DNA of 64,000 nt from Torreya grandis (GCA_037957365.1 JARHVA010004808.1:737001-801000), one strand, 5' to 3'; shown: positions 1 through 12,712, counted from the first letter of the stretch. The notes: generated by a model from the letters alone, not told the origin. Program-made: numbers and translations.

Positions 1-1098
1 TCCTTCATTGCGTGGACAAAGAGCAGTAGAACCAACTTCTAAAGTCATTCCATAATTTGGCCTATGGAGGACATTTCTCTCTCATGTGACTCTACAAGCT
101 AGGTATTATTGGCTAACTCTCTTTCAAGATGCATATAAGTGGGTAAGGAAATGTGAACTATCCCAACAGTTTGTCGGGAGACCCAAGTTAGTTGCCCTGC
201 CTCTCAAGCCAGTGGTCATAGAGGAGCCATTCCAACAATGGGGAATCTATTTCATTGGTGCTGCAAACCCATCTTCTATTGTTGGACATGATTATGTCCT
301 TACAGCCACAGACAACTTCACCAAGTGGGTGGAAGCAATTCCAACCAAACATGCTACTTTAGAAGTAGTGTGCAATTTCCTCAAAGAGAACATTATTTCT
401 AGGTTTGGGGTCCCAACCAAGATTATCACTAATAATGCATCTTGTTTCACTTTTTGAGAGATTACTCAATTCTATTTTTACTATGGTATCACCCTCTCTC
501 ACTCTTCTGATTACTTTCCACAAGGGGATGGACAAGCTAAATCAAGCAATAAGAACTTGGTAACAATTATCAAGAAGCTGGTAGATGACTACCAAAGGAC
601 ATGGAATAAAGCATTGGTTGATGCTCTATGGTTAGATAGGATTACACCAAAAAGGGCAATTGGTATCTCTCCTTTCCAACTTCTTAATGGACTCAATGTT
701 GAGATACCAATCACCCTAGAATTGCCAACATTGAAATTGGCTAAGGCAATTGAAGATCAAACATATGAAAGCTCCATTGATAAGAGGATTATGTGCCTAA
801 CTGAGTTAGATGAGTAGAGAACCATGGTGGTGGAGCAAATTTTTGCCCATCAAGGTCTGATGAAGAAGCTCTTAGACCAGAAAGCAAAGAACCATGATTT
901 CTAGATTAGAGATCAAGTCCTCTTGTGGGATAAGAGGACAGAACCAAAGGGAATGCATAGAAAGTTTGACTCCCTATGGAGGGGCCCTTTTACTATTCAT
1001 CATCTCAATGGTGAAAATATTTTCCTATTGAGGTATCAAGATGGCACACCCTTTTCTCTGCCTCACAATGGGTAGCATCTAAAGCACTTCAAATCTTG
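1..1098 (+). pseudogene. Ty3/gypsy integrase relic, 3' end of pol
   Basis: This is the integrase end of a Ty3/gypsy polyprotein, the enzyme that inserts retrotransposon cDNA into the chromosome. Reading along the plus strand one sees a zinc-finger remnant (YGGHFS, then CELSQQF where CxxC is expected), the catalytic core (TATDNFTKWVEAIPTKHAT, then FGVPTKIITNNAS, then QAKSSNKNLV) and the C-terminal LLWDKRT...RGPF segment ending near HLKHF. The first catalytic Asp is kept, but the second is Asn (NNA for DNG) and the Glu is Lys. The frame shifts by one base near position 86, and in-frame stops fall near 456, 815, 902 and 1074; the last two are TAG where family members have Gln. The upstream part of the element lies outside the window. 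A dead relic; family assignment is secure, lineage (Tat-like) is inferred from the motif style. Confidence 0.85.
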
Positions 1099-1409
1099 AA
1101 GTATCAGATAAGTTCACCTGTACATATCTATATTTGTATAATCTTTGTTTCTACTTTGTGTCATTCATTTTCATTTTTTAAAGCCTTTATTTTTGGTTGC
1201 ATGACTCCATAGTCTAATGGCAAACTTCAAGGCACTAGAGATTCTAATTTCTACTCCCCTCAACTGTTCCAAGTTTTCAACTGAAGGAAGTTCCCCAATT
1301 AGAGCCAACTATTGTCCCCAAAAGAAATGTCACTCATTTTTGGGACAACCTATGAACTATTTTGATCCTATAGACCAAAATCCTCTCTTCCCTTTTCAAA
1401 AATTATTAT

Positions 1410-1645
1410 GTGCATTCAAATTCTCCATTCCTCAAGCTTTTCAGAAATCTACGGACTCTGCAAACTCAAATCTACAGACTTAGTTTCTATGGACTCTACA
1501 GGTTCATCTCTATAGACTCAATTTCTACGGACTTTGTATGTAGGAAATCCATGGAATCAAATCTACAAACTCCCCCAAATCTGCAAACTAGTTTCTGTGG
1601 ACTCTATAGGTTGGTTTCTACGGACTCTGCAGGACAGAAATAGGG
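1410..1645. repeat. Short degenerate tandem repeats
   Basis: Several imperfect copies of a 15- to 30-bp unit built on TCTACGGACTCTGCA / TCTATGGACTCTACAGG / CAAATCTACAAACT follow one another in this stretch. Open frames across it are by-products of the repeat and not genes. Confidence 0.6.
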
Positions 1646-1739
1646 TCAACACTTAGCCATTTTTCTATCAAAAAGTTCAAAAGACCATCTTTTAAGGCCC
1701 TAAAGAGCAAGTTCCTTTTGAGAAAGATCAAACCTCAAA

Positions 1740-2505
1740 GAGTAGTGGAAGCTACCAAGTGTCTTCTACCAAGACATAGTTTCTAGTAAGTTTCAAAGTA
1801 GCAAAACGTGCCATGTGTCATCTGCAAAGCTCAACGGAGGCCACCAAGTGTCAATATCCATAGTTTCTTCCTTGTGTTTCATTATGACTCAACAGATCAT
1901 GATAAGTGTCTGCATCCATGCTTCAAGTTTCCATAAGCTTCATAGCTTCTTTCAATAAGCTCCCCTCTAAGTCCTGTGGAAGGTGCCAAGTGGCAAATGT
2001 GAAAGGTTTCTATATGCTTTTCTCAAAATTGTGGAAGTCACCACATATCCCTTGGAAAGCTCGGTGGAAGCTGCCAAGTGTCAAACTCTACAGTTCCTTT
2101 TATTTCATTATTTAAGGACCATGGTGGGCCCTGGGTAAGTTGCTAAAGTTAAGCGAAAGCTGCCAAGTGTCATCTACCAAGACTCAATTTCTAATAAGTT
2201 TGAAAGTAGTGAAACATGCCATGTGTCTTATTCTAACTCAGTAGAGCATGACAAGTGTCTACATCCACGTCTCAAATTTCTAATAAGTTTCAAAGCTTAT
2301 TTCAATAGGCTTCTCTCAGAGTAACATAGAGGGTGCCAAGTGGCGATAGTGGAAGGTTGTAATACATTTTTCTATAAAGTAGTGAAAGATGCCATGTGTC
2401 CCTTAAAAAGTTTGGCGGAAGCCGCCAAGTGTCAACATCCGTAGTTTCTTCCTTTTGTTTTGTAAGGACTGTGGTGGGCCCCAGGTGAGGTGTTAAGGTC
2501 AAGTG
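1740..2505. repeat. Two tandem ~400-bp units with CCAAGTGTC motifs
   Basis: The segment at about 1740-2156 is repeated imperfectly at about 2157-2505. Matching landmarks in the same order are GAAGCT[AG]CCAAGTGTC, CTACCAAGAC, a CCATGTGTC, a GACAAGTGTCT[AG]CATCCA, GGTGCCAAGTGGC, GCCAAGTGTCAA, and GTGGGCCC. Each unit carries five to seven copies of an octamer close to CCAAGTGTC / CCATGTGTC. This resembles the tandemly repeated U3 enhancer region of an LTR. Confidence 0.7.
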
Positions 2506-2690
2506 AAGCATGACAAGTGTCTACATCTACATGGATTCAAAAGAGTCTTGAATGTTTCTACAATGTTTCTAGGAGCTTAGTGGAAGCTACCACATGTCAT
2601 CTTTTGTAGGACTCTCAAAAGGGGTCTAGAGCTTCTATAAGTTAAGCGGATGCTACCAAGTGTCCTCACCTATTTCACAGCATAAGGCAC

Positions 2691-2720
2691 CACGTGTCAT
2701 TTTTTAAGATTATAAAAAAG
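2691..2720 (+). promoter_or_regulatory. G-box plus TATA box in LTR-like U3
   Basis: A perfect CACGTG core (2691-2696, in CCACGTGTCAT) lies 14 bp upstream of TATAAAAAAG (2711-2720), at the end of the repeated CCAAGTGTC region. The spacing fits a core promoter with a proximal bHLH/bZIP-type site. It is read as a retroelement promoter; no transcript evidence is available. Confidence 0.4.
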
Positions 2721-4140
2721 TGGCCAAAGCAAGCAAGAAAGACACGAATGAATTTCTAAGGAGGATGATGGACCCATATCTGTCAAATTAGGGACAATCA
2801 ACTAGCCATTAGCTTTTAAATGATGATGGACTTGAAGACATCAAATTTGCAGCAATAAAGTGTCTATTGATCTTTGTAGACTTAAATGTGGACTTGAATG
2901 CATTCAAAGGCCTTAAGGCCAAGGCCAAAAGGAAAAACCACCAAGAGGAAGAACCAAAAGAACCATAAAGGGGGAAATATGGCTCGAGGGCTCAAATTAT
3001 AGTAGGAAAGGGGCAAGACCAGAAATATCTATGCAGTAGTTGTTTTAGTAGGTGGAACAGTCTGCAAGGTGGATTTTTGAGCCCTTAAACATTGAAGACA
3101 CGACCTATTTGTCCCCCTAGGAGTAAAGACAAAATAGATAGTCGCATAGACACCAGATGATCCAAACCCAAGAGTAGACACTTGAGATGAGTCGACATGC
3201 CATAGTTAAGATAGCCACCCTGATCTAGCATGGTTCCCTGACATAACCAAAAATGCATTCAAGGCATTGAATGCATAGCATGGGCTATTCTATGGAACAA
3301 AGTTCCAAGTCTTTCTTGGCTGCTATATATTGTAATCTCTTGTATCATTTTGGGGAGATCTTCCCAATATAGAAGCAAAACTCTACCCAAATTGAAAGGT
3401 GAATACTAAGACTTTGAGCTCAAATTGTTGTTCATGTTATTTTATCTAAATGAGAAAGCAAGTTACTTGCAGACTTTGTGCTATTATAGCTTGTGTTATT
3501 TTAGGAAATTGTTCTTATGTCTATTTCCTAGGAGCATTCTTGTTTATTTGATCTAACAAGTACAACTAGTGGAAGTAATCAAGAAGGTGTCCTAAAGCCA
3601 ACTGTGGAGAGACTTTGTGCCCCCACAATTGCCTTTAGTGTGTTTTGTTTCCGCTCTTGTGTAAAGGATATTGGGATGATTTTGTGCCGTCATTATCCTT
3701 CGTATCTCACTCTTAGGTAGTTGAGGTGGAGACTTTGTGCTACATCTCAGTCTATTAGTTACTACACCTTTGGTTACCAGTCTCTTGTCACTACCTGAAA
3801 GAACTCCTGCTATTTCCTACAAGATCGCTTCTGAAAGAAGAGAAGTGTCTTTAGTGTTTTCACCAAGATTTTCTCCTTTGTTTGTGAACATCATCTCTGA
3901 AATAAGAGAGATGGATGGTGTATCCTACCCCTGAGTGTTATTTTTTGCTTATATATATAGTATATAGCACCTCATACTTATAGGGAACCTCCCCTTGATG
4001 AGAGGAGAGATTTGTCCCCTATTGATGTAGTAAACCTACACATCTGGATGACCAATCTCCCTATGCGATGGTTGAAGAGACCTATTTTGCTCATCAGTTA
4101 GCTGGTTGATAAAATATTCACCCAACACATATCTTTTTTT

Positions 4141-7100
4141 TTAAGTTAGGCTCATTTATGTTTTATTTTTATTTGTCTTTACTTTTTTTTTTAAATGTAA
4201 ATAGGTGTGATACTAATTTTGGTCATTTTTTTACCATTATCTTTAGTTATAGGTATTCACATTTGAACCGGATCTATGTAATTAAAATGTCATGTCCTCA
4301 TAATTTTTTCATACATGTGATGCCTAATTTATTTTGATATAGAAATAACTTTGTGCTTTGGATTCAAGTCTAAACATCAATGCAGCTTTGATGAACATCT
4401 CTCAGGATCATCATGCATAAACTAGGCTCAATAGGTTTAGCACTTGACTCTATACTTGAATGTGCATATCTTAGCATACAATTGGCTAGTTTTCATCATC
4501 CCTCATTCCATTCTCTCTAATTTTTGGGTGACCTACATTGGCTTGAGGTCCATTTGGACTATGTAAGTAGCGCTTTGATACTAGATGTATCCTAGGTCAG
4601 CTTGGTGTTGAGGTCAACATACCCCTATTTCTAAAATTGGTGACCCGTATGTTAAATCATGTAAATTTATAATTCAAAGTTGAAATTCACTTGATCAGAG
4701 TGTCATTTGAGAGGTTTGGATATTATTTGTATTTGAATATCATCCACACCATGTTCTAGTTGGTCTTTTTTTGATGGTTCTTCTTCAACTTGGCCAAATG
4801 TGGTTAATAGTAAATCTTTATGTTTCAAGATAGGTATAATGGATCTCTCTCTGAATAGATTATGTTGGGGTTTTGTAATATAATCCATATTCAATATTTT
4901 ACTAGCCTATAGACTATATAAATCCAAGTCTCATACATGTTTAAATCTCTTAGAATTCCTCTTTCAGAAACCCTAGCATAAGTTTTTAGACCAAATTCAA
5001 AATTGGTGGGAATAAATTTGGTGAGAGCACTTTAAAAATGTTGTGGACTCAAGCTTAATTTTTATACCATATCTTACTTGTGTTTTTCAACACAACCAAA
5101 CCATAGCCTAAAAATTATATGTTTGGTCCCCTTTATATATTTCCCTTTGTTCCCTTTTATTTGTGCATGGTCAAACTTTAATGTTTGTAGGATCCTTTTA
5201 TTAAGTTTTTAGCTTGGTCTGACCTTTATTATTACCATGGTCCCTCTTGTTACAACTTAGACTAATGTTTTAGTCCTAAGGCCCCATTCATATTTATTAA
5301 CATAAATGGGACCTTGGTCCTAAGACTTTAACCTAAGTCCTATATGCCCTTGAGCCCTAACTTAAATCATGTATTTATTTACAAGATCGATGGCCCACAT
5401 TTAATTAAGAAACATTGATCAAATGGAGTGAGTTAGACCTAAGAAATCAAATGCTTTGATCCATGGAGCCAATCTCACTTGATCACATGGATTGTAATCA
5501 ATGATACATGGCTACTCATACTAAATCAATCGAATGATGCATATCAATGTAAAGTTCCTATGAGACCTACAATTAATGAGACTTAAATTTGACATTCTTG
5601 CACCCATAAATTGACATCCATGAATTCATTCTTGATGTCCATGAGGCCATCAAAATTTAGTCCCTATAATTACCTATGTGATCTTAAAATTGACGTCCTC
5701 ACAACTGTTAATTGACATCCATGAGGTTGTCATTGACATCTACAAGGTCATCAAATTTTGGCCTGTATGAATAACTATACAAGATTAAATTTGAAATTCT
5801 CATGACCTTTGACATTTACAATACCATCATTGATGCCCACAAGACCGTTAAATTAAAGCTCAGGAACTAATCTCATTTGGATAACTGAACATATTTGTCT
5901 TCATTTTATAGGATCAATGGATACCCATTTAGAGAATAATCATGTTTTGAGTTTTGTGCTTCAATTATAAAATTGGTATTTCATTTACCCTTTATCCCTT
6001 CATATACCAAGTTTAAATTTGTTTGGGATTGATTATAAACACCATGAACCTAGCTCAAATTTTAACCCAAAGTGTGGCCATGTTTCTAAATATTTGACTA
6101 AACTTTGGCCTAAAATATCATTCTTGGTCCCTATATGTCCCATGATCTTATTTTTTTCTATTCTATCAACTTAACCTAAAAAATGTAAGGTCTTATTATT
6201 AAAAGCCAGCTTATAAATTTTTACCCGAAAATTTTATTGTATTAATGGGTTAAAAACATTTTTCTCAATCTTTTTATTATTAAAGGTCCCCTTTTATCAT
6301 GATCTAGACTTAGCTTAAATAATTTAGCCTATGGTTTATATCATGTTTATTAACATGAAATAAACCATAGCCTAAATTCATTAACCTAATTTATTATATG
6401 TCTCAATGCTAACTTAAATATTGTGTACCTTTGTAGGATCTATGGCTCACGTGATATCGAAAGAACATGATCGAATAGAGTGAGATCTCTATGGATTATT
6501 CAATAGAACCTTTAAGGACCCATAGGACCATCACATGATGAATGTGCACCAACTAATAGAGCTAACAAAGTGTAGAACTCAAGGAGCCCCATGAGACTAC
6601 CAAGTGGTGTAACCATAGAGCTTAGTACAAATAATGACCAATGGTATTCAACTCATAGGATCGAGATCAATGGCTTGTGTTGATCTGTGTAAGATGATCC
6701 AATGGAGCAAGACCAAATAGGATTTTCAAAGGGAAAAAGTTATTTTTTGAAAATTAATGAATAAAGTACCATGAAATTGATAACTAAATGCCACATAAAT
6801 TCCACATAAGTAGAAAAATGACAAAACCAAATAATTTGTGGTCACAAAAAAACAAAGGTATAAACGCAGAGGTCCAAATCAAATCCAAGGCACCAAATTC
6901 ACATAAGTCCAAAAAAATATCACCATTAAATCCTAAAAAGGACTTGTAGAGAAACCTTAGCATCCATAAATCCCTAATTTGATCTTAAATTGACCATAGT
7001 CAAACCAGAGAGAGCTTAATTGTCAATTGAGCAAGTACAAATTAATCTAGAGGCAATTTGTAAACCATTAGTGAGAAATTTATAAAGCTCACAATTATGG

Positions 7101-7234
7101 TGGCACAAAAGAAACATAGAGAGGACACAAATCTTTACTTAACCATAGATTTAGAATGAAGGGTCTTTAAGGATAACACTGGATACAATAATTAGTCTAA
7201 GCTCTTTTAGACAATTAAAGAATCACAGCCCATA
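4141..7234. other. Non-coding, degenerate repeats, no gene seen
   Basis: No protein-coding frame is recognisable. The stretch contains reiterated modules: TTGACATCCATGAGG[CT]-like units at 5585-5860, and a composite motif GATC[AGT]ATGGC[TC]CA followed by GATC[AG]AATGGAGTGAG at about 5383, 6436 and 6660. If the relic at 7235 belongs to the same element as the integrase at 1-1098, this stretch could be the rest of a very long LTR; the sequence does not decide it. Confidence 0.5.
5585..5860. repeat. Degenerate direct repeats (TTGACATCCATGAGG)
   Basis: Four to six loose copies of a unit containing TTGACATCCATGA, GGCCATCAAA and a TCTTAAA-like tail occur at intervals of roughly 35-60 bp. They are too diverged to give a precise monomer. 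Confidence 0.45.
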
Positions 7235-8535
7235 ATGAAAGAGGATGATAAGATTACATCCTTTAAGATAAGATATTATGACTTGGTTACAACATAGATG
7301 GAAATCCTTCACCATACAATGGAAAAACTAGAGGTACTTCACTATATAGATGTCTTCCTCCTTGTTTTAAAAGAATGTAAAATTGAAAAGGGTATGTTGA
7401 TCAATGAACGTACTCATAAATTCCTTACTTATGTGTCTCCCATTGCTTTTGAGAACTATTATAAGTTACCCAAGCCCCAAGTAAATATACCCACACTTAA
7501 TTAATAGGACAATAAAAATGACCTCAAAACCATCTTGGTTCCATGGTTGTATTTTAGAAACCATGTGATTTATGACCTTAGTAAAAACATTCCCATCAGC
7601 TAATTCTGAGTTGGGATTAAGATGATAATGACCTTGATGAATAGGCTATTTGGAAACCCCACTACCACTTATATTGATAGCATTTGGGTACCCGTGGTAT
7701 ACTTTATGATTGATAAGGAGCTCATCCCTCCCATTGGTGAAGTTATCAACACATGTTTATGTAGGTAGATATTCACAGTCAAGAAAGGGTCTAGTAAAAA
7801 CCTCTATATGATGTCTTATCTCCTAGATGCCCTACTTGCCACAATTGAGATCCCCAACTTAAGGGGATGTTCACTTGAAAATGCATATATAGTGTCTTAG
7901 TTCTATTCAAAGTTGTATATATTCAATTATAGGGACCATATTCAGTTTATCTATGATTGCATTTATCCTACCTTGACTAGATACCTAATGCCAAGAGTCA
8001 TCCCATTAGTAAAAAATTCCATTGGGGACATTTAGTTTTATCTAGACTATACAATCATCAAGATTGAGGGAACACAGTGCAATCCACTTAGATTGCTAGT
8101 CCATTTTTCAAATAAATTGGTTGAGTAAGAATTTATTTCTCTTAATTTTTGCTCATTTCTTAATTATTAAAGAAGGTAAGAAACTAGTAATAAGTGTGTG
8201 GTAGAAGAAACTAGTTTTTATTCATGCATGATCCAGATGAGTGTGAAGAGCTCCTTTTTATCTTGGAAGGATGACATATAGATAAGAAAGCACTAACAAA
8301 GGGGTTGTTATAAAGATACTAAGGTAGATTGCCTAGCATGAGCTAGATCTAAGAAGTGTGAGCTTATTAGGAGGTTGTCAATCCATTCTTTGATAATAGT
8401 TAAGTTGAAAGAGATAAATATGAAATACTTTCATCAAATAATAGAAAAGACTAAAATGAAATCAAGAAGAAATGAATTATTGTTAGAGAAAATAACTAAA
8501 TATAGCAATAACAAGTCAATACTAGTGCTAAAATA
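7235..8535 (+). pseudogene. Divergent relic of the unidentified retroelement ORF1
   Basis: This region encodes the same unidentified protein as the ORF1 copies at 41750 and 61249. In matching order it shows K-x-E-x-G-M-L (ECKIEKGML against RSKCEDGLL), FENYYKLPKP (against QKYYDLSSP), LMNRLFGNPTTTYID (against LLNKIFGNPHIGYID), LIPPIGEVINTCL, MMSYLLDALLAT (against MMSYLIDVVYVMA) and FYLDYTIIKIEG (against LYLDYTLIRVEG). The frame opens at an ATG at 7235 and is broken by stops, mostly TAG or TAA where Gln fits (for example 7295). After about 8120 only a charged, probably coiled-coil stretch remains. It is much more diverged from the other two copies than they are from each other, so it belongs to an older or different subfamily. 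Function unknown; homology rests on ordered motif matches by eye. Confidence 0.6.
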
Positions 8536-8639
8536 GATTAGGTCAGGTTTAGAAAATTAGGTAGGGGTCTGTGAACAAGTAAGGACATAAATAGTAAGAT
8601 TTGTTTGGGGGTAAAGGGTTAGAAATAACTTATTTTTAT

Positions 8640-11030
8640 TGCTTACAATAGTGACCATCAATGGTTAAGCTAACTGTCAGTAGTTGAGTAACAATTGATG
8701 GCTGGAGGTGACTATTGACGATTATGCTGACCATTGGTGGTTACCTATAGATTTTGAAAGTACTTAAAAAGGAGTTGTAGAATGGGTTAATGATCAAGGT
8801 TTTGTTAAGGGTCTGATTAGGGGTAGGGAAGTTAGAAGATAGGTGTGGGAGGTTTGATTCAAGCCTGGAAGTCAAAAATTCAAATAGACAAAGTTGAAAT
8901 ACAAACTATACATGTTACTTGATAAATGGATGATGGCTGATGGCTGATGGTTGGAGAAATTTTGGCAAAGCAATAGTGTTTTTCCTCAAGAGCAATTTTG
9001 GTAGAGGTTAGGGTCTCTATTGTAGTTGTTAAATTACTAGAAGGAAGATCAGTTAGCTAGAAGCTTGAATACCTATATGCTAGAATGCTCTTGTGATTGA
9101 TGGATGGATCCCTTCTCACCTCCTACTTACCTCCTTGTATAGGCAAAGAGAGATGGAGGATAGAAGGTTCCCTAAGAGGTTGGCTTGTTGATTTTGATGA
9201 TTGAGAGTTTGTTATCATTAAGAAAGCTGTAAATATTGAATTGTGTTGTGTTAGCTTACACATAGATGGTATTTATGTTAGAATGAGGAAGACTTGACCA
9301 TCAGTTGTTAACCTAACCATCGACGATCATGTTGACCATCAGTAGTTGAGTGTCTAGAACTAAATAGGTCAAGGTGAGTTAAAAGGGGTTGGGTTAAGGG
9401 TTAGTTAGTGAGTTAGTGAGTGAAGTTAGCTAAGTAGTTAACTAGACCTAAGGTCTGATGGGTTGGTTAGGAGGTTAAGAAGGGTTAGGTGGTCCTTATG
9501 GGGTCCTAAATAATTTTGACATCTAGAACCATTGTGTGCAATTTTTTAGTGTCTACATTTTGTCCCTTTTTTTATGTGGCTTTGAATAACAAATTGCAAA
9601 AAAAAATAGATTATGGGTTGAAGTTTGGTTGTCTCAAGTATGGGAGGAGGTATCCCCCCTCAAATTGAGAGTCAATGAGGTGAAACCAAAATCAAGTCAA
9701 GGTTTGACAATTGGTTTATAATGATTCATAAGGTTGGTGATAAGGGAGGTTAGTTATTTAAAGTGAAAACATGCACACAAAATATGAATAAGTGCCATAG
9801 CCAAGATCGTATAAAGACTAAGGTTTCCATAGTTGGTAAAATAAGGTTGGTTCTAGAAGAACTTGTGATGGGGTAATAAGGCCACAACATTAGGCATAAC
9901 TAATCAGGTCATTTTTAGTAAGTCTCCTAGATATGGTTAGTGTTTTCATAGGTGTTCAAGGTAGGAAGTATTGCTTTAAAAAACACAAATGGTCTGATGT
10001 GTACTAGGTGGTGCAAATTCAAATGTTTAATATGGAAAGGTTGATCAGTGTAATCAAAAATGACTAAAGTAAGGTCATCACAAAAATATGTGATAGTTTG
10101 GGATAAAAATGGCCAACATTGAGGTGGGTGTGGTTGGGTGGTTGGTCAGTTGGTTAGAGAGTGTATCCTCTAATGGTTGGTTTTGGTTTGGTGGAGGAGG
10201 TAATCTCAAAAATGTGGCACTAAGGTATTGGTACCTAAAAAAATCAAATCTTTGAAAGGTAGGTTTCCTATTCATCGATGGTCATGAGTCACAAATTTAA
10301 CCATCAATGGTCACCCTGACCATTGAAAGTTAGGGGAAAACCCTAAAACCATAGAACATAAAAAGTGAAAATGAAAATTCATTTTCACTTTTTTGCTATT
10401 TGACTTCTATGACATCCATGCTCTTAGTGATTTGGAATTTTTTGAGTGATAGGACAAATGAGATGGGGTCAAGGTATTAATAGGGTGATTATTGATTAGA
10501 GGTGGGATTAATCAAATAGTTGAGTGGAATTGATTTTTGGATTGACGATGCAAGGTGTATGAGGATGTGCTAGGTAGAGGGGCATGAGATTCATCCACTG
10601 TGATTCATCCTTGACAGTGGTTGAGGAATAAGGTAGGTTATGTTTTAAGTTGTTAAATTAGTTGATTTAGATCAAGTTAAATTTGGCTATTTTGTGTGTT
10701 TTGGTAGGGTTTTGGGGGGGTTTGCCCTAATTATAGGTTTTATTTTTATTGTTAAAATTAGTTGGTAAAACTCAAAATTGAGGGAGTAGTTGGGTTGGGG
10801 ATAGAGTAGAGGGTAAAATTAGGGTGTTTTATTTCTAATATGGGTACTTTGTGGTATTTTTTAGGTATGTAGGGTTAGGTGTTTTATCATCGGTGGTCAC
10901 ACATAGTGACTATCAATGGTTATACTTGACCATCAATGGTCAAACTTGACTATCGATGATCGACTACTAAAGCCAAAAAGTCACTTGACCATTGATGTCA
11001 TAGTGACCATCAATGGTCGAGAGAATGATC
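8640..11030. repeat. Dispersed 14-bp palindrome field (GACCATCAATGGTC)
   Basis: At least fifteen copies of a self-complementary motif with consensus GACCATC[AG]ATGGTC occur here in clusters: 8652-8741, 9295-9346, 10272-10332 and 10887-11018. Exact GACCATCAATGGTC lies at 10928-10941 and 11005-11018; other copies carry one to three changes (for example TCATCGATGGTCA near 10272 and GACTATCGATGATC near 10948). The rest of the stretch is G/T-rich and non-coding. It lies just upstream of the PMD pseudogene and could be its promoter or LTR. Confidence 0.65.
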
Positions 11031-11766
11031 AAGTGTTTAATAAATAATAAAGGAAATGGGTGGGTTTTTAAAAATTTTTTAGCATTTAAAATGTTAAGGG
11101 TTGGTTGGAATAGGGTAGGTGTTGAGTAGGTGTGGTGTGTTGAAATATTTGTGGGTTAGGGTAGGTTTTTTTTATAACAAAGTTAATGTTAGAGGTAAGT
11201 TAAAAATGTTATAGCATTATAAGGGTAGTATTTGGAATAGGTTGATGTCGGTAGGTTTAGGTTGATAAAGAGGTTGATTTAGGTAGAATTAATGAAGTGA
11301 ATGAACATGAGTAATGGTAATGAAAAACCAAGTGTGCATGCTAACTTTGAATTTTATAGGCACAAGATCAGATCCAATTGAGGGATCAAATTCCTTAGAT
11401 CTTTATAGAGATCCATGGAGGGATGACTAGGGATAATTGGACACATATGGAGGAGGTTGGCCTCAAATTTATGAGACATTATCAATGTGTGTCATGAGAT
11501 GTAGTGATGATCATGGCCCTCATTGAAAGATGGGATCTAGCCATGAACACCTTCCTCTTACCAACAAGAGAGCTGATAATCCTACTAGAGGATGTTCATA
11601 GGATTATATAGCTACTCATTCAGGGGGAGCTGATATACCATATTGAGAATGAGGAAAGCAATGAGTAGATGGAGCTTATATATGGTGAGGATTAGGCCCT
11701 TTCTAGTTGGCATGATAATGGTTTCAGTTACTAGCCATTATACCAGAGATCTTGAGATGAGAAACA

Positions 11767-11770
<4 letters not shown>

Positions 11771-11800
<30 letters not shown>
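11771..11800. repeat. (ATG)10 microsatellite inside PMD relic
   Basis: Ten uninterrupted ATG triplets. In the PMD frame they read as a run of identical residues that has no counterpart in the domain, so this is a late slippage expansion. Confidence 0.9.
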
Positions 11801-11802
<2 letters not shown>

Positions 11803-12649
11803 AGTCTCTTGTTTTGCATTACCTAATTCAAGTAGTGGGTAGTTTCTTTATCTGCTACTAGGAGTCTTGATGGAGATGTTGCTTGGTAAGATAGTGTTTG
11901 GGTGGGCACCAGTTTTGTTAGTTTAGATATACAAGGAGCTATGGGGGTTTTGAGTTCATCAATGATATGGGATCAGTGTGGGGTTTGTGTTCCATTGTTG
12001 TGACTATGAGTATATTAGGATTTTGAGGTTGATAGGGCTATTATGGGAGGGCTACACCTAGATGGAATTTAGAGTGGGTTTCATGTGGTGGAGTGACTAT
12101 GTACTCATAGAAGTTAGAGGAGGTATGAGGTATATTGACTGATTCAGGGGTATACTGGATAGCTTAGTTGTGGGGGATGTGGTCTAGAGGCCATATGTCA
12201 ATTTTCTTAGGTGGGCTCACTACACTCAACATACATTATCATTGTAGAGCTAGAGATGGATCTATGAGAGGAGAGAGGGTGAGACTAAGCTCATCCCATT
12301 TGATAGATTTCAAAGGCATTTCAGCCTAGTGCAAGGGATTCCAAGTCCATTCTCAAGGTATAGGAAGGAGGATGCTAATTTTTTGCTTCTTGAGCCATAG
12401 CCAGAGGAGGTGGTCCTAGATTGTGAGGAACTACTTGCTAGAATAAGGATTGATGATGCTAGTTTTGTTGATAGTTACGTGGCATGGTACGAGGCCCTTT
12501 ATGTATTGGCTAATTTTGGGTGGGATGATGGGGATTAATAAGACATGGATGTGGATGTAGATGGAGGGGTTCCATAGGTATAGGTACAAAGGGTGGCCCA
12601 AATGGATAGGTAGGAGCTATGTTGGCTATTGTGTAGGCATAGATTATAG

Positions 12650-12712
12650 CATTATAGAGATAGATGGCCACATTATAGGGCTAAATTGTGACATTATAGG
12701 GTTAGGTTGCCA
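12650..12712 (+). repeat. 21-bp coding repeat, three copies
   Basis: CATTATAG[AG]G repeats at 12650, 12671 and 12692 with exact 21-bp spacing, so each unit encodes seven residues of the form HYR[DAV][RK][WL]. The exact multiple of three suggests the repeat arose while the PMD protein tail was still translated. Confidence 0.6.

Larger units (their letters stand above)
1099..4140 (+). repeat. LTR-like block following the integrase relic
   Basis: About 3 kb of non-coding DNA directly after the pol stop, where the 3' LTR of such an element is expected. It holds a cluster of short direct repeats (1410-1645), two tandem units of about 400 bp rich in CCAAGTGTC-type motifs (1740-2505), a G-box followed by a TATA box (2691-2720), a second TATA-like site (about 3325) and five copies of an AGACTTTGTGC-like motif (about 3409-3740). 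This order looks like U3, then R/U5. No exact LTR ends, target duplication or second LTR copy could be seen, so the limits are approximate and the LTR call is inference. Confidence 0.45.

Noticed and set aside
4636..4655. TTGGTGACCCGTATG as a possible primer binding site
   Set aside because: It is not directly downstream of a recognisable LTR end and matches no tRNA 3' end that I can name with confidence.
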